A stretch of DNA of 64,000 bases, from assembly GCA_016869975.1 (NCBI GenBank), contig VGCZ01000021.1, positions 29,150 to 93,149 of the forward strand, written 5' to 3'. This document shows positions 44,453 through 54,400 of the stretch, piece after piece (the first letter of the stretch is position 1; each line of letters starts with the position of its first letter). Source of the DNA: Alphaproteobacteria bacterium (lineage in GTDB: Bacteria > Pseudomonadota > Alphaproteobacteria > Reyranellales > Reyranellaceae). The notes under the pieces are model-generated. The model worked only from the letters and a program-made list of their open reading frames with translations. It was not told the DNA's origin and searched no databases. Both the position numbers and the translations under genes were made by a program.

Positions 44453-46297
44453 ATGTCGTCGAGTGATTTTTCCGCCGCCGAGGAGAAGCTGCATCGCGTG
44501 TTCGGCTTCGCCGATTTCCGGCCAGGCCAGCGCGAGATTCTGGAGGCCATCGTCGGCGGCCAGGACGTGCTGGCGGTGATGCCGACCGGCGCCGGCAAGT
44601 CGCTGTGCTACCAGCTGCCGGCGCTGGTACGCGATGGCGTCACCGTGGTCGTCTCGCCGCTGATCGCCCTGATGCGCGATCAGGTCGAGGCGCTGCGCGA
44701 GCTGGGCGTCGGCGCGGCGGCGCTGAACTCGGCCAACGGCGCGACGGGCAACGCGCGCACCTTCGAGATGCTGCGCGAGCAGCGCCTGTCGCTGATCTAC
44801 TGCGCGCCCGAGCGGCTGGCGCTGGCCGACACGCGCGCCGCGCTGGCCGCCGCCGGCGTCGGCATGCTGGCGGTCGACGAGGCGCATTGCGTCGCCAAGT
44901 GGGGCCATGATTTCCGCGCCGACTACCTCAACCTGGGCGAGGCGCGCGCCGCCCTGGGCGAGCCGCAGACCGTGGCCTTCACTGCCACCGCCGACGCCGC
45001 CACCCGGCAGGAGATCGTCGCGCGGCTGTTCAAGCGCGAACCCAAGGTCTTCGTCCATGGCTTCGATCGGCCGAATCTCAAGTTAGCGATGGCGGCGAAA
45101 GAGAACACGGGGCGGCAGCTGCTGTCGTTCCTGCGCGGCCATCGCGGCGAGAGCGGCATCGTCTACCGCGCCTCGCGCAAGAAGACCGAGGACACGGCGG
45201 CGATGCTGAACCACGAGGGCTTTCGCGCTGTGCCCTATCACGCCGGCATGGAGCCGGCCGAGCGCACGCGCAACCAGGATCTCTTCCAGCGCGAGGACGG
45301 CGTGATCGTCGTCGCCACCATCGCCTTCGGCATGGGTATCGACAAGCCCGACGTGCGCTTCGTCTGCCATGGCGATCTGCCCAAGGACATCGAGAGCTAC
45401 TACCAGGAGATCGGCCGCGCCGGCCGCGACGGGCTGCCGGCCGATACGCTGACGCTCTACGGCCTCGACGACATCCGCGTGCGCCGGCTGCAGATCGACG
45501 AGAGCGAGGCGGCCGAGGAGCAGAAGCGCGCCCAACGCCAGCGGCTCAACGCGCTGGTCACGCTGTGCGAGGCGCCGCGCTGCCGGCGCCAGACCCTGCT
45601 GGCCTATTTCGGCGAAAGCGTCGAGCCCTGCGGCTATTGTGACCTCTGCCTGGAGGGCGTCGCCGTGATCGATGGCACGATCGAGGCGCAGAAGGCGCTG
45701 TCGGCGATGATCCGCACCGGCGAGCGTTTCGGCACCGAGCATCTTGTCTCGCTGCTGGTGGGCGAGAGCACCGAGTCGATCCTGCGCTTCAACCACGATC
45801 GGCTGCCGACCTTCGGCGTCGGCAAGGATCGTGACAAACGCGAATGGCGCGCCGTGCTGCGGCAGATCAATGCGCTCGGCCTGGCGACCATGGACATCGC
45901 CGAGTACGGCCGCTGGAGCGTCGGCGAGCGCGGCTGGGCGGTGCTGCGCGGCCAGCAGCGGGTGGAGATGCGCGATGTGCGCGTCACACCGCGTCAGGCG
46001 AAGAAGGAAGCGGCCGCCCGAAAGGCGCGCGTCGTGGCCAGCCAGGATCCGGTGGCCGAGTCCGACGAGGCGCTGCTCGCCGCGCTGAAGGCGTTGCGCG
46101 GGCGCATCGCGCGCGCCGCGGGCATGGCCGCCTATATGGTGTTTCCCGATCGCACCCTGCTGGACTTCGCCCGGCTCAAGCCCGCGACGCCGGAGGCGAT
46201 GCTGGCCTGCCACGGCGTCGGCGAGGCCAAGCTGGCGCGCCACGGCACGACCTTTCTGGAGGCGATCCGCGCGCATCAGGCAGGCGAGGCGGCATGA
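44453..46297 (+). CDS. recQ: ATP-dependent DNA helicase RecQ
   Basis: 614 aa 3'-5' helicase acting in recombination and fork repair. Walker A MPTGAGKSLCYQLPAL (residues 43-58), DEAH box VDEAHCVAKWGHDFRADY (142-145), motif VI EIGRAGRDGLPADTL. The zinc-binding RecQ-C cluster is visible in CEAPRCRRQTLLAYFGES plus CGYCDLC. A winged-helix and a C-terminal HRDC-like domain follow. The next gene overlaps it by four bases. Confidence 0.95.
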   Translation: MSSSDFSAAEEKLHRVFGFADFRPGQREILEAIVGGQDVLAVMPTGAGKSLCYQLPALVRDGVTVVVSPLIALMRDQVEALRELGVGAAALNSANGATGNARTFEMLREQRLSLIYCAPERLALADTRAALAAAGVGMLAVDEAHCVAKWGHDFRADYLNLGEARAALGEPQTVAFTATADAATRQEIVARLFKREPKVFVHGFDRPNLKLAMAAKENTGRQLLSFLRGHRGESGIVYRASRKKTEDTAAMLNHEGFRAVPYHAGMEPAERTRNQDLFQREDGVIVVATIAFGMGIDKPDVRFVCHGDLPKDIESYYQEIGRAGRDGLPADTLTLYGLDDIRVRRLQIDESEAAEEQKRAQRQRLNALVTLCEAPRCRRQTLLAYFGESVEPCGYCDLCLEGVAVIDGTIEAQKALSAMIRTGERFGTEHLVSLLVGESTESILRFNHDRLPTFGVGKDRDKREWRAVLRQINALGLATMDIAEYGRWSVGERGWAVLRGQQRVEMRDVRVTPRQAKKEAAARKARVVASQDPVAESDEALLAALKALRGRIARAAGMAAYMVFPDRTLLDFARLKPATPEAMLACHGVGEAKLARHGTTFLEAIRAHQAGEAA

Positions 46298-46845
46298 GCC
46301 GGCCGAAGTTTCCCGTGCTCGACACCGAACGCTTGCGCTTGCGCCGCTTCACGCCGCGCGATGTCGAGGCCATGCACGCCGCCTTCGGCAACACCACGGC
46401 GATGCGCTACTGGAATTCGCCGCGGTTCAAGACCCGGGCCGAGACGGCGCGCGTGGTGCGCGCCATGGCCAAGGCCGACGGCCCACAATGGTGGCTGGCC
46501 TGGGCGATCACGCGCCGGCGCGACGATCGCTGCGTCGGCATGATCAACTACCATCATCGCGACGTCGGCAATGGGCGGCTGGAACTGGGCTGGATCCTGG
46601 CGCCGCGCCACCAGGGCAGAGGCTATGCGCGCGAGGCCACTGCGGCGGTGATCGACTACTGCTTCGATCGGCTCGACACGCATCGCATCGAGGCGATGAT
46701 CGTGCCCGAGAACACCGCCTCGATCAGGTTGGCGGAGACGCTGGGCTTCCGCTTCGAGGGCGGCCCCATCCGCGACCGCTGGCGCGCCGGCGACGAATAT
46801 CGCAGCGTGCTGATGTACGGCTTGCTCGCGGGGGAGCGGAGATGA
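46294..46845 (+). CDS. GNAT-family N-acetyltransferase (RimJ-like)
   Basis: 183 aa. LDTERLRLRRFTPRDVEAMH is the RimJ/RimL-type opening; LELGWILAPRHQGRGYAREA holds the acetyl-CoA pyrophosphate-binding motif (QGRGYA). ENTASIRLAETLGFRFEGG is motif B. Acceptor unknown. Its ATG overlaps the recQ stop (ATGA), so translation is coupled. Confidence 0.9.
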   Translation: MSRPKFPVLDTERLRLRRFTPRDVEAMHAAFGNTTAMRYWNSPRFKTRAETARVVRAMAKADGPQWWLAWAITRRRDDRCVGMINYHHRDVGNGRLELGWILAPRHQGRGYAREATAAVIDYCFDRLDTHRIEAMIVPENTASIRLAETLGFRFEGGPIRDRWRAGDEYRSVLMYGLLAGERR

Positions 46846-47348
46846 GCCAGAGCGACGGCGCGCAGGATGGGCCGCGCGGCCTCGGCGGCTGGCTGATCCT
46901 ACCGGCGATCGGGCTGGTGCTGTCGCCATTGCGCATGGGCTTCCAGTTCTTCACCGACCTGTGGCCGGTGTTCGATTCTGAAATCTGGCGGCAGCTCAAC
47001 GACGCGAGCCGCCCGGGACATCGGCCCATGCTGCCAACGCTGATCATGGGCGAGACGGTCGCCAATGTCGTGATGTTCGCCTTCACGCTGGTCTTGATCT
47101 GGTTCTTTTTCCGCAAGTCGAGGTACGCGCCGCGCCTGTTTATTGTGTGGTTGGCCCTGCTGTTGGTTGTCCAGGTCGTCGACACGGCGCTGATCTCGAG
47201 CCTCGGCATTAGGGTCGACGGGGAATCGATGCGGGACGTCGTCCGGTCGCTAGTCGCGGCGGCGATCTGGATCCCTTATTTCCTCGTGTCGAAACGCGTG
47301 AAGAACACTTTTGTCGAACCGAGGCACGACGTTGCTCGTCATTTTTGA
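46842..47348 (+). CDS. DUF2569 membrane protein
   Basis: 168 aa with four predicted helices. GLGGWLILPAIGLVLSPLRM is the DUF2569 opening, and VWLALLLVVQVVDTAL plus AAAIWIPYFLVSKRVKNTFV form the second half, where the last segment is the family signature. Function unknown. It overlaps the GNAT gene by four bases and the HAD gene by 17, giving a tight four-gene operon with recQ. Confidence 0.83.
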   Translation: MSQSDGAQDGPRGLGGWLILPAIGLVLSPLRMGFQFFTDLWPVFDSEIWRQLNDASRPGHRPMLPTLIMGETVANVVMFAFTLVLIWFFFRKSRYAPRLFIVWLALLLVVQVVDTALISSLGIRVDGESMRDVVRSLVAAAIWIPYFLVSKRVKNTFVEPRHDVARHF

Positions 47349-47976
47349 TTGCGACGGCGTGCTGGTCGACACCGAGCCGATGTCCAACCGCTGCTTCGCC
47401 GAGGCGCTCAACCGCGAAGGCCTGGACTGGGACGTCGCCGAGACCATGCGACGGCTGATGGGCCGCTCGATGAAAAGCTGCATCGAGATCGTCGAGGCGG
47501 AGCTCGGCCGGAAGGTGCCGGCGGATTTCGTCGAGCGTCTGCAGGAACGCACCTTCGCGCGCTTCCGCGACGAGGGCGTGCGCGCCGTGCCGGGAGTCGT
47601 CGCGGCGCTCGACGCGTTGGAGCGCGCCGGCCTGGCGACCTGCGTCGCCTCGTCGGGCGATCACGCCAAGATGCGCATCACCCTGGGTGGCGCCGGGCTG
47701 TGGGATCGCTTCGACGGGCGCATCTTCAGCGCGACCCAGGTCGCCCGCGGCAAACCGGCGCCGGACCTGTTCCTGTTCGCCGCCGAGCGCATGGGCGTGG
47801 CGCCGGCGGATAGTGTGGTGATCGAGGATTCGTCGGCCGGCGCCCAGGCGGCCCGAGCCGCCGGCATGCGCGCCTATGGCTATGTCGGCGCGGCCCACAC
47901 CGACCGCGCCGGGCTGGTCGAGGCCGGCGCGATCGTTTTCGACAACATGCTCGGTCTGCCGGCGCTGGTCGGCTAG
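47332..47976 (+). CDS. HAD-superfamily phosphatase (beta-phosphoglucomutase-like)
   Basis: 214 aa. The motif I nucleophile loop is VIFDCDGVLVDTEP, with the cap domain following; motif II is VASSGD and motif III GKPAPDLFLFAA. VVIEDSSAGAQAARAAGM closes the active site. It is a subclass IA hydrolase acting on a phosphosugar or similar. Start is uncertain: TTG at 47332 has GAGG upstream, whereas a TTG at 47311 is further into the previous gene. Convergent with the small cupin gene, overlapping by four bases. Confidence 0.85.
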   Translation: MLVIFDCDGVLVDTEPMSNRCFAEALNREGLDWDVAETMRRLMGRSMKSCIEIVEAELGRKVPADFVERLQERTFARFRDEGVRAVPGVVAALDALERAGLATCVASSGDHAKMRITLGGAGLWDRFDGRIFSATQVARGKPAPDLFLFAAERMGVAPADSVVIEDSSAGAQAARAAGMRAYGYVGAAHTDRAGLVEAGAIVFDNMLGLPALVG

Positions 47977-48257
47977 GCCGCCTTGGTCTCGCGCGTGCGG
48001 CGGCCGACGAGGAAGGTCGTGCCTTCCGGTCCGTAGGTCTCGCTGTGCTCGCGGCCGGCCTCGAGCTTGAACGTGTCGCCGACCTTGCAGGTCACGCTGC
48101 CGCCGTCCCAGGTCACGGTCATCTCGCCGGCGAGCACCATGGCGTAGGCATCGAACGGGTGGGTGTGGACCGGCGTCGGGCCCGGCTTGGCGGTGCGCGT
48201 CAGGATCTCCTGGTATCCATCGCGGCTCAGTTCGGCTTCGAAGGCTTGGGTATCCAT
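47973..48257 (-). CDS. Small cupin protein
   Basis: 94 aa single cupin. The metal motif THPFDAYAMVLAGEMTVTWD (His near residue 33) and the second motif VGDTFKLEAGREHSETY complete the barrel. MDTQAF at 48257 has CCGGAG six bases upstream, so it is chosen over an in-frame ATG 15 bases earlier. Substrate unknown. It is divergent from hisZ. Confidence 0.75.
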   Translation of the reverse strand: MDTQAFEAELSRDGYQEILTRTAKPGPTPVHTHPFDAYAMVLAGEMTVTWDGGSVTCKVGDTFKLEAGREHSETYGPEGTTFLVGRRTRETKAA

Positions 48258-48331
48258 GACTGGCTCCGGCAAACAGGGCTGGCGCGCCCACCATACGCCG
48301 GCTACATCCTGCGCGCCATGAGGACCCCGCC

Positions 48332-49546
48332 GTGAGCGCCAACGACAATTCCCATCGCGGCCTGCTGCCGCCCGGTCTCGGCGACATGCTGCCGCCCGAG
48401 GCCGAGCTCGAGGCGCATGTCATGGGCCGCCTGATGGCGCGCTTCGCCGGCCAGGGGTACCAGCGGGTCAAGCCGCCACTGGTCGAGTACGAGGACTCGC
48501 TGTTCGGCGGCGCCGGCGTCGCCATGGCGGCGCACAGCTTCCGTCTGATGGATCCGGTGTCGCAGCGCATGATGGGCGTGCGCGCCGATATGACCTTGCA
48601 GGTCGCACGCATCGCCACGACACGGCTGAAGGACGCGCCCAGGCCGCTGCGCCTGTCCTACGCCGGCAATGTGCTGCGCATGAAGGGCTCGCAGCTGCGC
48701 CCGCAGCGCCAGTTCGCCCAGGTCGGCGTCGAACTGATCGGCTCCGATGCCGCCACGGCCGACGCCGAGGCCGTGCTGCTGGCGGCCGACGCGCTGCTCG
48801 AGGTCGGGGTGCCGGCGCTGTCGGTCGATCTCAACCTGCCCACGCTGGTAACGGCGCTCTGCGCGGCGCTGGGATTGCCAGACGGTATGGTGCGTCGCCT
48901 CAGGCGCGCGCTGGAGCGCAAGGAAGAATCGGCGATGGCCCGCATCGTCGCCGACGAACGCGCCAAGGGCGTCGCGGCGGCGAGCGAGGCGGTGCGCGAT
49001 GTTTTCGTCGGCCTGCTGCGCGCCGTCGGCCCTGCCGAAGAAGGCGTCGCGCGGTTGAAGGCCTTGGCCTTGCCGCCGACGGCGCGCGCCGAAGCTGATC
49101 GCCTTGCCGAGGTCGTCGCGCTGTTGCGCGCGGCGTCGCCGACGCTGCATCTGACCATCGATCCCGTCGAGTATCGCGGCCTGGAGTATCAGGACGGCGT
49201 CAGCTTCACGCTCTACGCGCGCGGTGCGCTGGGCGAGGTCGGGCGCGGCGAGCTGGGCCGCGGCGGGCGCTATCGCGCGGGTTTCGGCGAGGACGAAGGT
49301 GGCACCAGCGAGCCAGCCACCGGCTTCACGCTCTACATGGACACGGTCCTCGGTGCCGCGACGGTCGAGCCGCCGGGCAAGCGGCTCTATGTGCCCGCCG
49401 GTGTCACGTGGGCCGATCTGGCGCGTTGGCGCGCCGAAGGTTTCCACACCGTGCACGGGCTGGGCGATGTCGTGGATGCGCGGGCTGAAGCTGGCCGTCT
49501 GGGCTGCGCCTACGCATTGATCGACGGACGGGCCATCGCCATCTAA
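48332..49546 (+). CDS. hisZ: ATP phosphoribosyltransferase regulatory subunit HisZ
   Basis: 404 aa HisRS-like paralogue that activates short-form HisG in histidine biosynthesis. The class II synthetase-like core has PPLVEYEDSLFGG and MMGVRADMTLQVARIATTRL (motif 2), with RPQRQFAQVGVELIG. It lacks a C-terminal anticodon domain, as HisZ does. GTG start. purA follows after two small genes, an arrangement like the hisZ-purA synteny of alphaproteobacteria. Confidence 0.93.
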   Translation: MSANDNSHRGLLPPGLGDMLPPEAELEAHVMGRLMARFAGQGYQRVKPPLVEYEDSLFGGAGVAMAAHSFRLMDPVSQRMMGVRADMTLQVARIATTRLKDAPRPLRLSYAGNVLRMKGSQLRPQRQFAQVGVELIGSDAATADAEAVLLAADALLEVGVPALSVDLNLPTLVTALCAALGLPDGMVRRLRRALERKEESAMARIVADERAKGVAAASEAVRDVFVGLLRAVGPAEEGVARLKALALPPTARAEADRLAEVVALLRAASPTLHLTIDPVEYRGLEYQDGVSFTLYARGALGEVGRGELGRGGRYRAGFGEDEGGTSEPATGFTLYMDTVLGAATVEPPGKRLYVPAGVTWADLARWRAEGFHTVHGLGDVVDARAEAGRLGCAYALIDGRAIAI

Positions 49547-49574
49547 GGTTACTCATTCATCGATGGAGATCGCG

Positions 49575-49931
49575 ATGACTGTCCGCCGCCGATCGCTCCT
49601 CGTTCTCGTGGGCGCCGCCGTCGTCACTCCGGCCGCCGCGCATCACGGCTGGAGCAGTTACGACGCCGCCACGGTGCTGACGATCAAGGGTCCGATCGTC
49701 GAATCGCGTTACGTCAATCCGCACGGCGAGATTGTGCTGGAGTATCAGGGCAAGAAGTGGACGGCGACCCTGGCGCCGGTGTCGCGCATGGAGAACCGGG
49801 CGCTGCCGCGCGAGGACCTCGCGGTCGGCAAGGTCGTGACCGTGGTCGGCTATCCCAGCCGCGTGCAGGCCAACGAGATGCGCGCGGAACGGATCACCAC
49901 CCAGGACGGGAAGACCGTCGAGCTGCGCTGA
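49575..49931 (+). CDS. DUF6152-like small exported protein
   Basis: 118 aa. A signal peptide (MTVRRRSLLVLVGAAVVTPA) ends near AAAHHGWSSYD; the HHGWSSYDAATV start of the mature part and the OB-fold-like NPHGEIVLEYQGKKW are the usual DUF6152 pattern. GGAG lies six bases before the ATG at 49575, so this start is preferred over 49563. The next gene begins 10 bases downstream. The two conserved histidines suggest metal binding. Confidence 0.78.
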   Translation: MTVRRRSLLVLVGAAVVTPAAAHHGWSSYDAATVLTIKGPIVESRYVNPHGEIVLEYQGKKWTATLAPVSRMENRALPREDLAVGKVVTVVGYPSRVQANEMRAERITTQDGKTVELR

Positions 49932-49941
49932 GGCGAACACC

Positions 49942-50445
49942 ATGGGCCACGGCGCCGACGCGACGGGCTGGTTGGCGGCATGGGCCGCCGCCCTCGAGGC
50001 CTCGGGGTTCGCCTTCATGCTGCGCGATTCGAGCTGGGTCTATCCGCTGGCCAATCTCGGCCACATCGTCGGGCTGTGCCTGCTGGTCGGGCCGATCGTC
50101 GCGCTCGACCTGCGGCTGCTGGGCGTGGGGCGCGGCGTGCCCGTCGCGGCGCTGTCGCGGTTTCTGACGCCACTCGCCGTCGCCGGGCTGCTGCTGCAGA
50201 TCGCCAGCGGCGCGTTGCTGCTCACCGCCGACGCCTCGGCGCTGGTCGGCAATCCGGTCTTCCGCATAAAGATGGTGCTGTTCGCGCTGGGCGTGGCCAA
50301 CGCGCTGCTGTTCCGGCGGATCTGGCGCGGCGCGCTGGAACGCTGGGACGACGGCCCGCCGGCCCTCGGCCGGGCGCAGGCCGCGGCGTCGATCGCGATC
50401 TGGTTCGGCGCGGCGATCAGCGGCCGGCTGATCGCGTATTTCTGA
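49942..50445 (+). CDS. DUF6644-like membrane protein
   Basis: 167 aa with four predicted helices; [20 protein letters not shown] has a His in the first helix and [17 protein letters not shown] follows a second. The fold resembles small membrane proteins of the DUF6644/DUF2214 type, which often travel with DUF6152 genes. Possible haem or quinone-linked function, unproven. Confidence 0.72.
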   Translation: MGHGADATGWLAAWAAALEASGFAFMLRDSSWVYPLANLGHIVGLCLLVGPIVALDLRLLGVGRGVPVAALSRFLTPLAVAGLLLQIASGALLLTADASALVGNPVFRIKMVLFALGVANALLFRRIWRGALERWDDGPPALGRAQAAASIAIWFGAAISGRLIAYF

Positions 50446-50497
50446 TCTGCGGCGTTATCCCACTCCCCACGTCCCGCCGAGCGTGCTAAGCACAGCC

Positions 50498-50535
50498 ACG
50501 CCCCTTCAGGCCCATGGCCCGGAGGGGCGTTTTTC
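50498..50535 (+). terminator. Terminator or attenuator upstream of purA
   Basis: Stem ACGCCCCTTC / GGAGGGGCGT with a 13-base loop, followed by TTTTT. It ends 17 bases before the purA ATG, so it either terminates the upstream operon or regulates purA by premature termination. Confidence 0.8.
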
Positions 50536-50551
50536 GTGTGCGGGGATCGAC

Positions 50552-51844
<1,293 letters not shown>

Positions 51845-51875
51845 ACGGACACTTGTGGAGTAGGGGAGAGAAACG

Positions 51876-52658
51876 ATGCCCAACATGCTTAAGCGCCGGC
51901 TCGCCGCCGGCAAGGCCTGCGTCAACGGCTGGCTGGCGATTCCCGACGGCTTCGCGGCCGAGACCATGGCGCAATGCGGCTGGGACAGCGTCACCGTCGA
52001 CATGCAGCATGGCGTGCAGGACTACATGTCGATGGTCCGCTGCTTCCAGGCGATGGACCGCCATCCGGTCACGCCGCTGGTGCGCGTGCCGTGGAACGAG
52101 CCGGGCATCTGCGGCAAGGTGCTCGATGGCGGCGCCTGGGGCGTGATCTGCCCGATGGTCAACAACGCCGCCGAAGCCAAGGCGCTGGTTTCCTATTGCC
52201 TCTATCCGCCCAAGGGCAAGCGCAGCAACGGCCCGATCCGCGCCGGCGCCTACGGCGAGGCGACGCCCTACCAGGCGACCGCCAACGACGAGGTGCTGGT
52301 GATCCCGATGATCGAGACCCAGGAGGCGATCGACAATATCGACGCCATCCTCGACGTGCCCGGCATCAACGGCATCTATATCGGCCCCAGCGATCTGGGC
52401 CTCTCGCTCGGCCTGGCGCCGCGGCTCGATCGCGAGGAGCCGCAGATCCTCGGCATCTACGAGAAGCTGCTGGCGGCGACGGCCAAGCGCGGCCAGTTTG
52501 CCGGCCTGCACAACGGCACGCCGGCCTACGCCGCGCGCATGATCGGCATGGGCTTCCGGCTGATCACCATCGCCAACGACGCCGGCCTGCTGTCGCAAGC
52601 GGCCAAGGCGGCGGTGAAGGCGACGCGCGACGCCGCCGGCGCCGTCGCGGCGGCCTAA
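51876..52658 (+). CDS. HpcH/HpaI-family aldolase
   Basis: 260 aa class II aldolase of the 4-hydroxy-2-oxo-heptanedioate/2-keto-3-deoxy type. DSVTVDMQHGVQDYMSMVRC is the Glu/Asp-His active-site region, PLVRVPWNEPGICGKVLDGG is conserved, and VLVIPMIETQEAIDNIDAI then GINGIYIGPSDLGLSLG contain the metal-ligand Glu and Asp. It cleaves hydroxy-oxo-acids to pyruvate and an aldehyde. It follows purA by 31 bases and ends at a hairpin. Confidence 0.9.
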   Translation: MPNMLKRRLAAGKACVNGWLAIPDGFAAETMAQCGWDSVTVDMQHGVQDYMSMVRCFQAMDRHPVTPLVRVPWNEPGICGKVLDGGAWGVICPMVNNAAEAKALVSYCLYPPKGKRSNGPIRAGAYGEATPYQATANDEVLVIPMIETQEAIDNIDAILDVPGINGIYIGPSDLGLSLGLAPRLDREEPQILGIYEKLLAATAKRGQFAGLHNGTPAYAARMIGMGFRLITIANDAGLLSQAAKAAVKATRDAAGAVAAA

Positions 52659-52674
52659 GCTCGGGTACCTGACG

Positions 52675-52703
52675 GGCGCGGCGGCTTGTCCAGCCGCCGC
52701 GCC
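52675..52703. terminator. Terminator-like hairpin after the aldolase
   Basis: 12-base stem GGCGCGGCGGCT / AGCCGCCGCGCC with a five-base loop. No clear U-tract; it separates the aldolase from the MNT-MNIO cluster. Confidence 0.75.
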
Positions 52704-52720
52704 GTGTTAGGCTTGCCGTC

Positions 52721-53470
52721 ATGAACGCGGCGGCCGCTCCCTCCACTATCGATACGCTCGAGGTCTTGCCAGCGGTCAGGCGGGCCCTTGCCGACTTCGT
52801 CTCCGCCCAGCAGGCTGCCTTCGGCCCCGATCTCCACTCGATCACGTTGTTCGGCTCAGCCGCCGAAGGCCGTATGCGGTCTCATTCGGATGTCAACCTG
52901 ATGACGGTGCTGACCAAGGTGGGCCGCGATGTCTTCGAGCGGCTGAGCGTCGATTACCGCGCTGCCCAGGCGGCGGCACGCATCTCCTGCATGTTCATCC
53001 GCCTCGACGAGATCGCGCCGGCATATCGTTCCTTTGCAGTGAAGTTCGAGGACATCGCCAATCGCCGGCGCATCCTCGTCGGCGCCGACCCCTTCGCCGG
53101 GCTGGAGATGTCGGCCGACGACATGCGCCGCCGCGTGCGCGAGGATCTGCTGAACCTCACCCTGCGCCTGCGCGAGCGCACCGTCTTCCACAGCGCGTCG
53201 CCCGAGCAGTTTGAGACAGTGATCTTCGAGGTCTCGTCGGCGGTGCGGGTCGCGGCCGCGGCCATCCTGTGGCTGGAGGGCGCGCCCGGTTTGGCGCCAC
53301 GCGAAGCCCTGGAACAGCTGCTGCAATCGGGCGAGTCGCACTGGATGCGCACGGCGCGCACGATCTCCGCGGTGCGGCGGGAGCTGCTGGTGTCGCGCCA
53401 GGCCATGAAGTCCACGATCGATGACCTGCACGATATCGTTGCGTGGATGCGCAGGCGGATCGGCGATTGA
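52721..53470 (+). CDS. Nucleotidyltransferase-fold (MNT-like) protein
   Basis: 249 aa. The polymerase-beta-type motif LFGSAAEGRMRSHSDVNLMT (Gly45-Ser46, Asp57) matches MNT/kanamycin-nucleotidyltransferase domains, but the second metal Asp is Asn59 (DVN for DVD/DID), so catalysis may be weak or lost. The C-terminal half is helical. No HEPN or antitoxin partner is beside it. The gene ends 18 bases before the TIGR04222-like gene and may be part of that operon. Confidence 0.7.
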   Translation: MNAAAAPSTIDTLEVLPAVRRALADFVSAQQAAFGPDLHSITLFGSAAEGRMRSHSDVNLMTVLTKVGRDVFERLSVDYRAAQAAARISCMFIRLDEIAPAYRSFAVKFEDIANRRRILVGADPFAGLEMSADDMRRRVREDLLNLTLRLRERTVFHSASPEQFETVIFEVSSAVRVAAAAILWLEGAPGLAPREALEQLLQSGESHWMRTARTISAVRRELLVSRQAMKSTIDDLHDIVAWMRRRIGD

Positions 53471-53488
53471 CGGCGGGCGGAGGCGCGC

Positions 53489-54400
53489 ATGGCCGAGTTT
53501 CTCGTCGACTACTTCGTCATCCTGTTGCTGGTCGCGGCGGGTGGCGGATACCTCGCGGTGCGCAAGTGGATGCCCGAGGAGGTGCCGGCGGGCCCGTTGG
53601 CGCCGGCCTTCGACTATCGCGACCCGTACCTGATCGCGGCGTTGCGGGGTGGCGCCGGCGCCGTGGTCGAGCTGGCCATGGTGGCCTTGCTCGATCGCGG
53701 GCTGCTCGTGTCGGCCGAGCCGGAGTTCGACGAGAAGGCGCACGTCCAGGTTAGCCGCGCGGACGCCGAGGACTTCGCCGGCAACGACGTCGAGCGCATA
53801 TTGCTGCGCCACGCCAAGACCAGCATCGGTGCTCGCGACATCGTGGCGCTGAACGAAGTCGTGGCGGCCGCGGAAGCCTATGTCGAGCGGCTGGCATCGC
53901 TCGGGTTGAAAGACGACCGCGCCGAACGCCAGCGGCGCTCGAGGTTCGTGGTCAATTGCTTCCTGCCGTCGATCATCCTGGTGCCCGCGATGATCATTGT
54001 GGCGCCCGAGTACTGGTTCACGTTCGTGACCCTCGGAGTCCTGGTCGTCGGACCCGCGTTCTACCTAGCTCGCGCCAGGATCAAAGCGCATGGCGAGGCG
54101 ATGCTGCGCGAGCTCGCCGACCTGTTCGCCGGGTTGGCGAGCCGTGCGACCGAGTTCAAGCGCGGCCGCACGATCAGCGAGGCGATGTTCTGTGCCGCGA
54201 CCTTCGGCCTGTGGCGCCTGCCATCCGCGGAGTATCCGGCCGCGGCCTTTTACTCGGCCGAAGAGCGCCGGCGCCGGCAGTCGGATGACAGCAGCGGATC
54301 ATCGAGCTGTGGCTCGGGCGGCTGCGGCAGCAGCGACGGCGGCAGCGACGGCGGCGGCGATGGTGGCGGAGGCGGCTGCGGTGGCGGTTGCGGCGGCTGA
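53489..54400 (+). CDS. Membrane protein with Gly/Cys-rich tail (TIGR04222-like), candidate MNIO substrate
   Basis: 303 aa. One N-terminal helix (residues 7-24), a cytosolic domain of about 130 residues, two central helices near 155-195, then a helical segment and a low-complexity C-terminus. Residues 266-303 hold four cysteines (274, 279, 297, 301) in a Ser/Gly/Asp matrix. This fits TIGR04222 proteins, whose Gly/Cys tails lie beside DUF692 genes. GGAGG precedes the ATG by five bases. Its stop overlaps the start of the MNIO gene (TGATG), so synthesis is coupled. I infer that the Cys tail is the modified part; the product and role are unknown. Confidence 0.75.
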   Translation: MAEFLVDYFVILLLVAAGGGYLAVRKWMPEEVPAGPLAPAFDYRDPYLIAALRGGAGAVVELAMVALLDRGLLVSAEPEFDEKAHVQVSRADAEDFAGNDVERILLRHAKTSIGARDIVALNEVVAAAEAYVERLASLGLKDDRAERQRRSRFVVNCFLPSIILVPAMIIVAPEYWFTFVTLGVLVVGPAFYLARARIKAHGEAMLRELADLFAGLASRATEFKRGRTISEAMFCAATFGLWRLPSAEYPAAAFYSAEERRRRQSDDSSGSSSCGSGGCGSSDGGSDGGGDGGGGGCGGGCGG

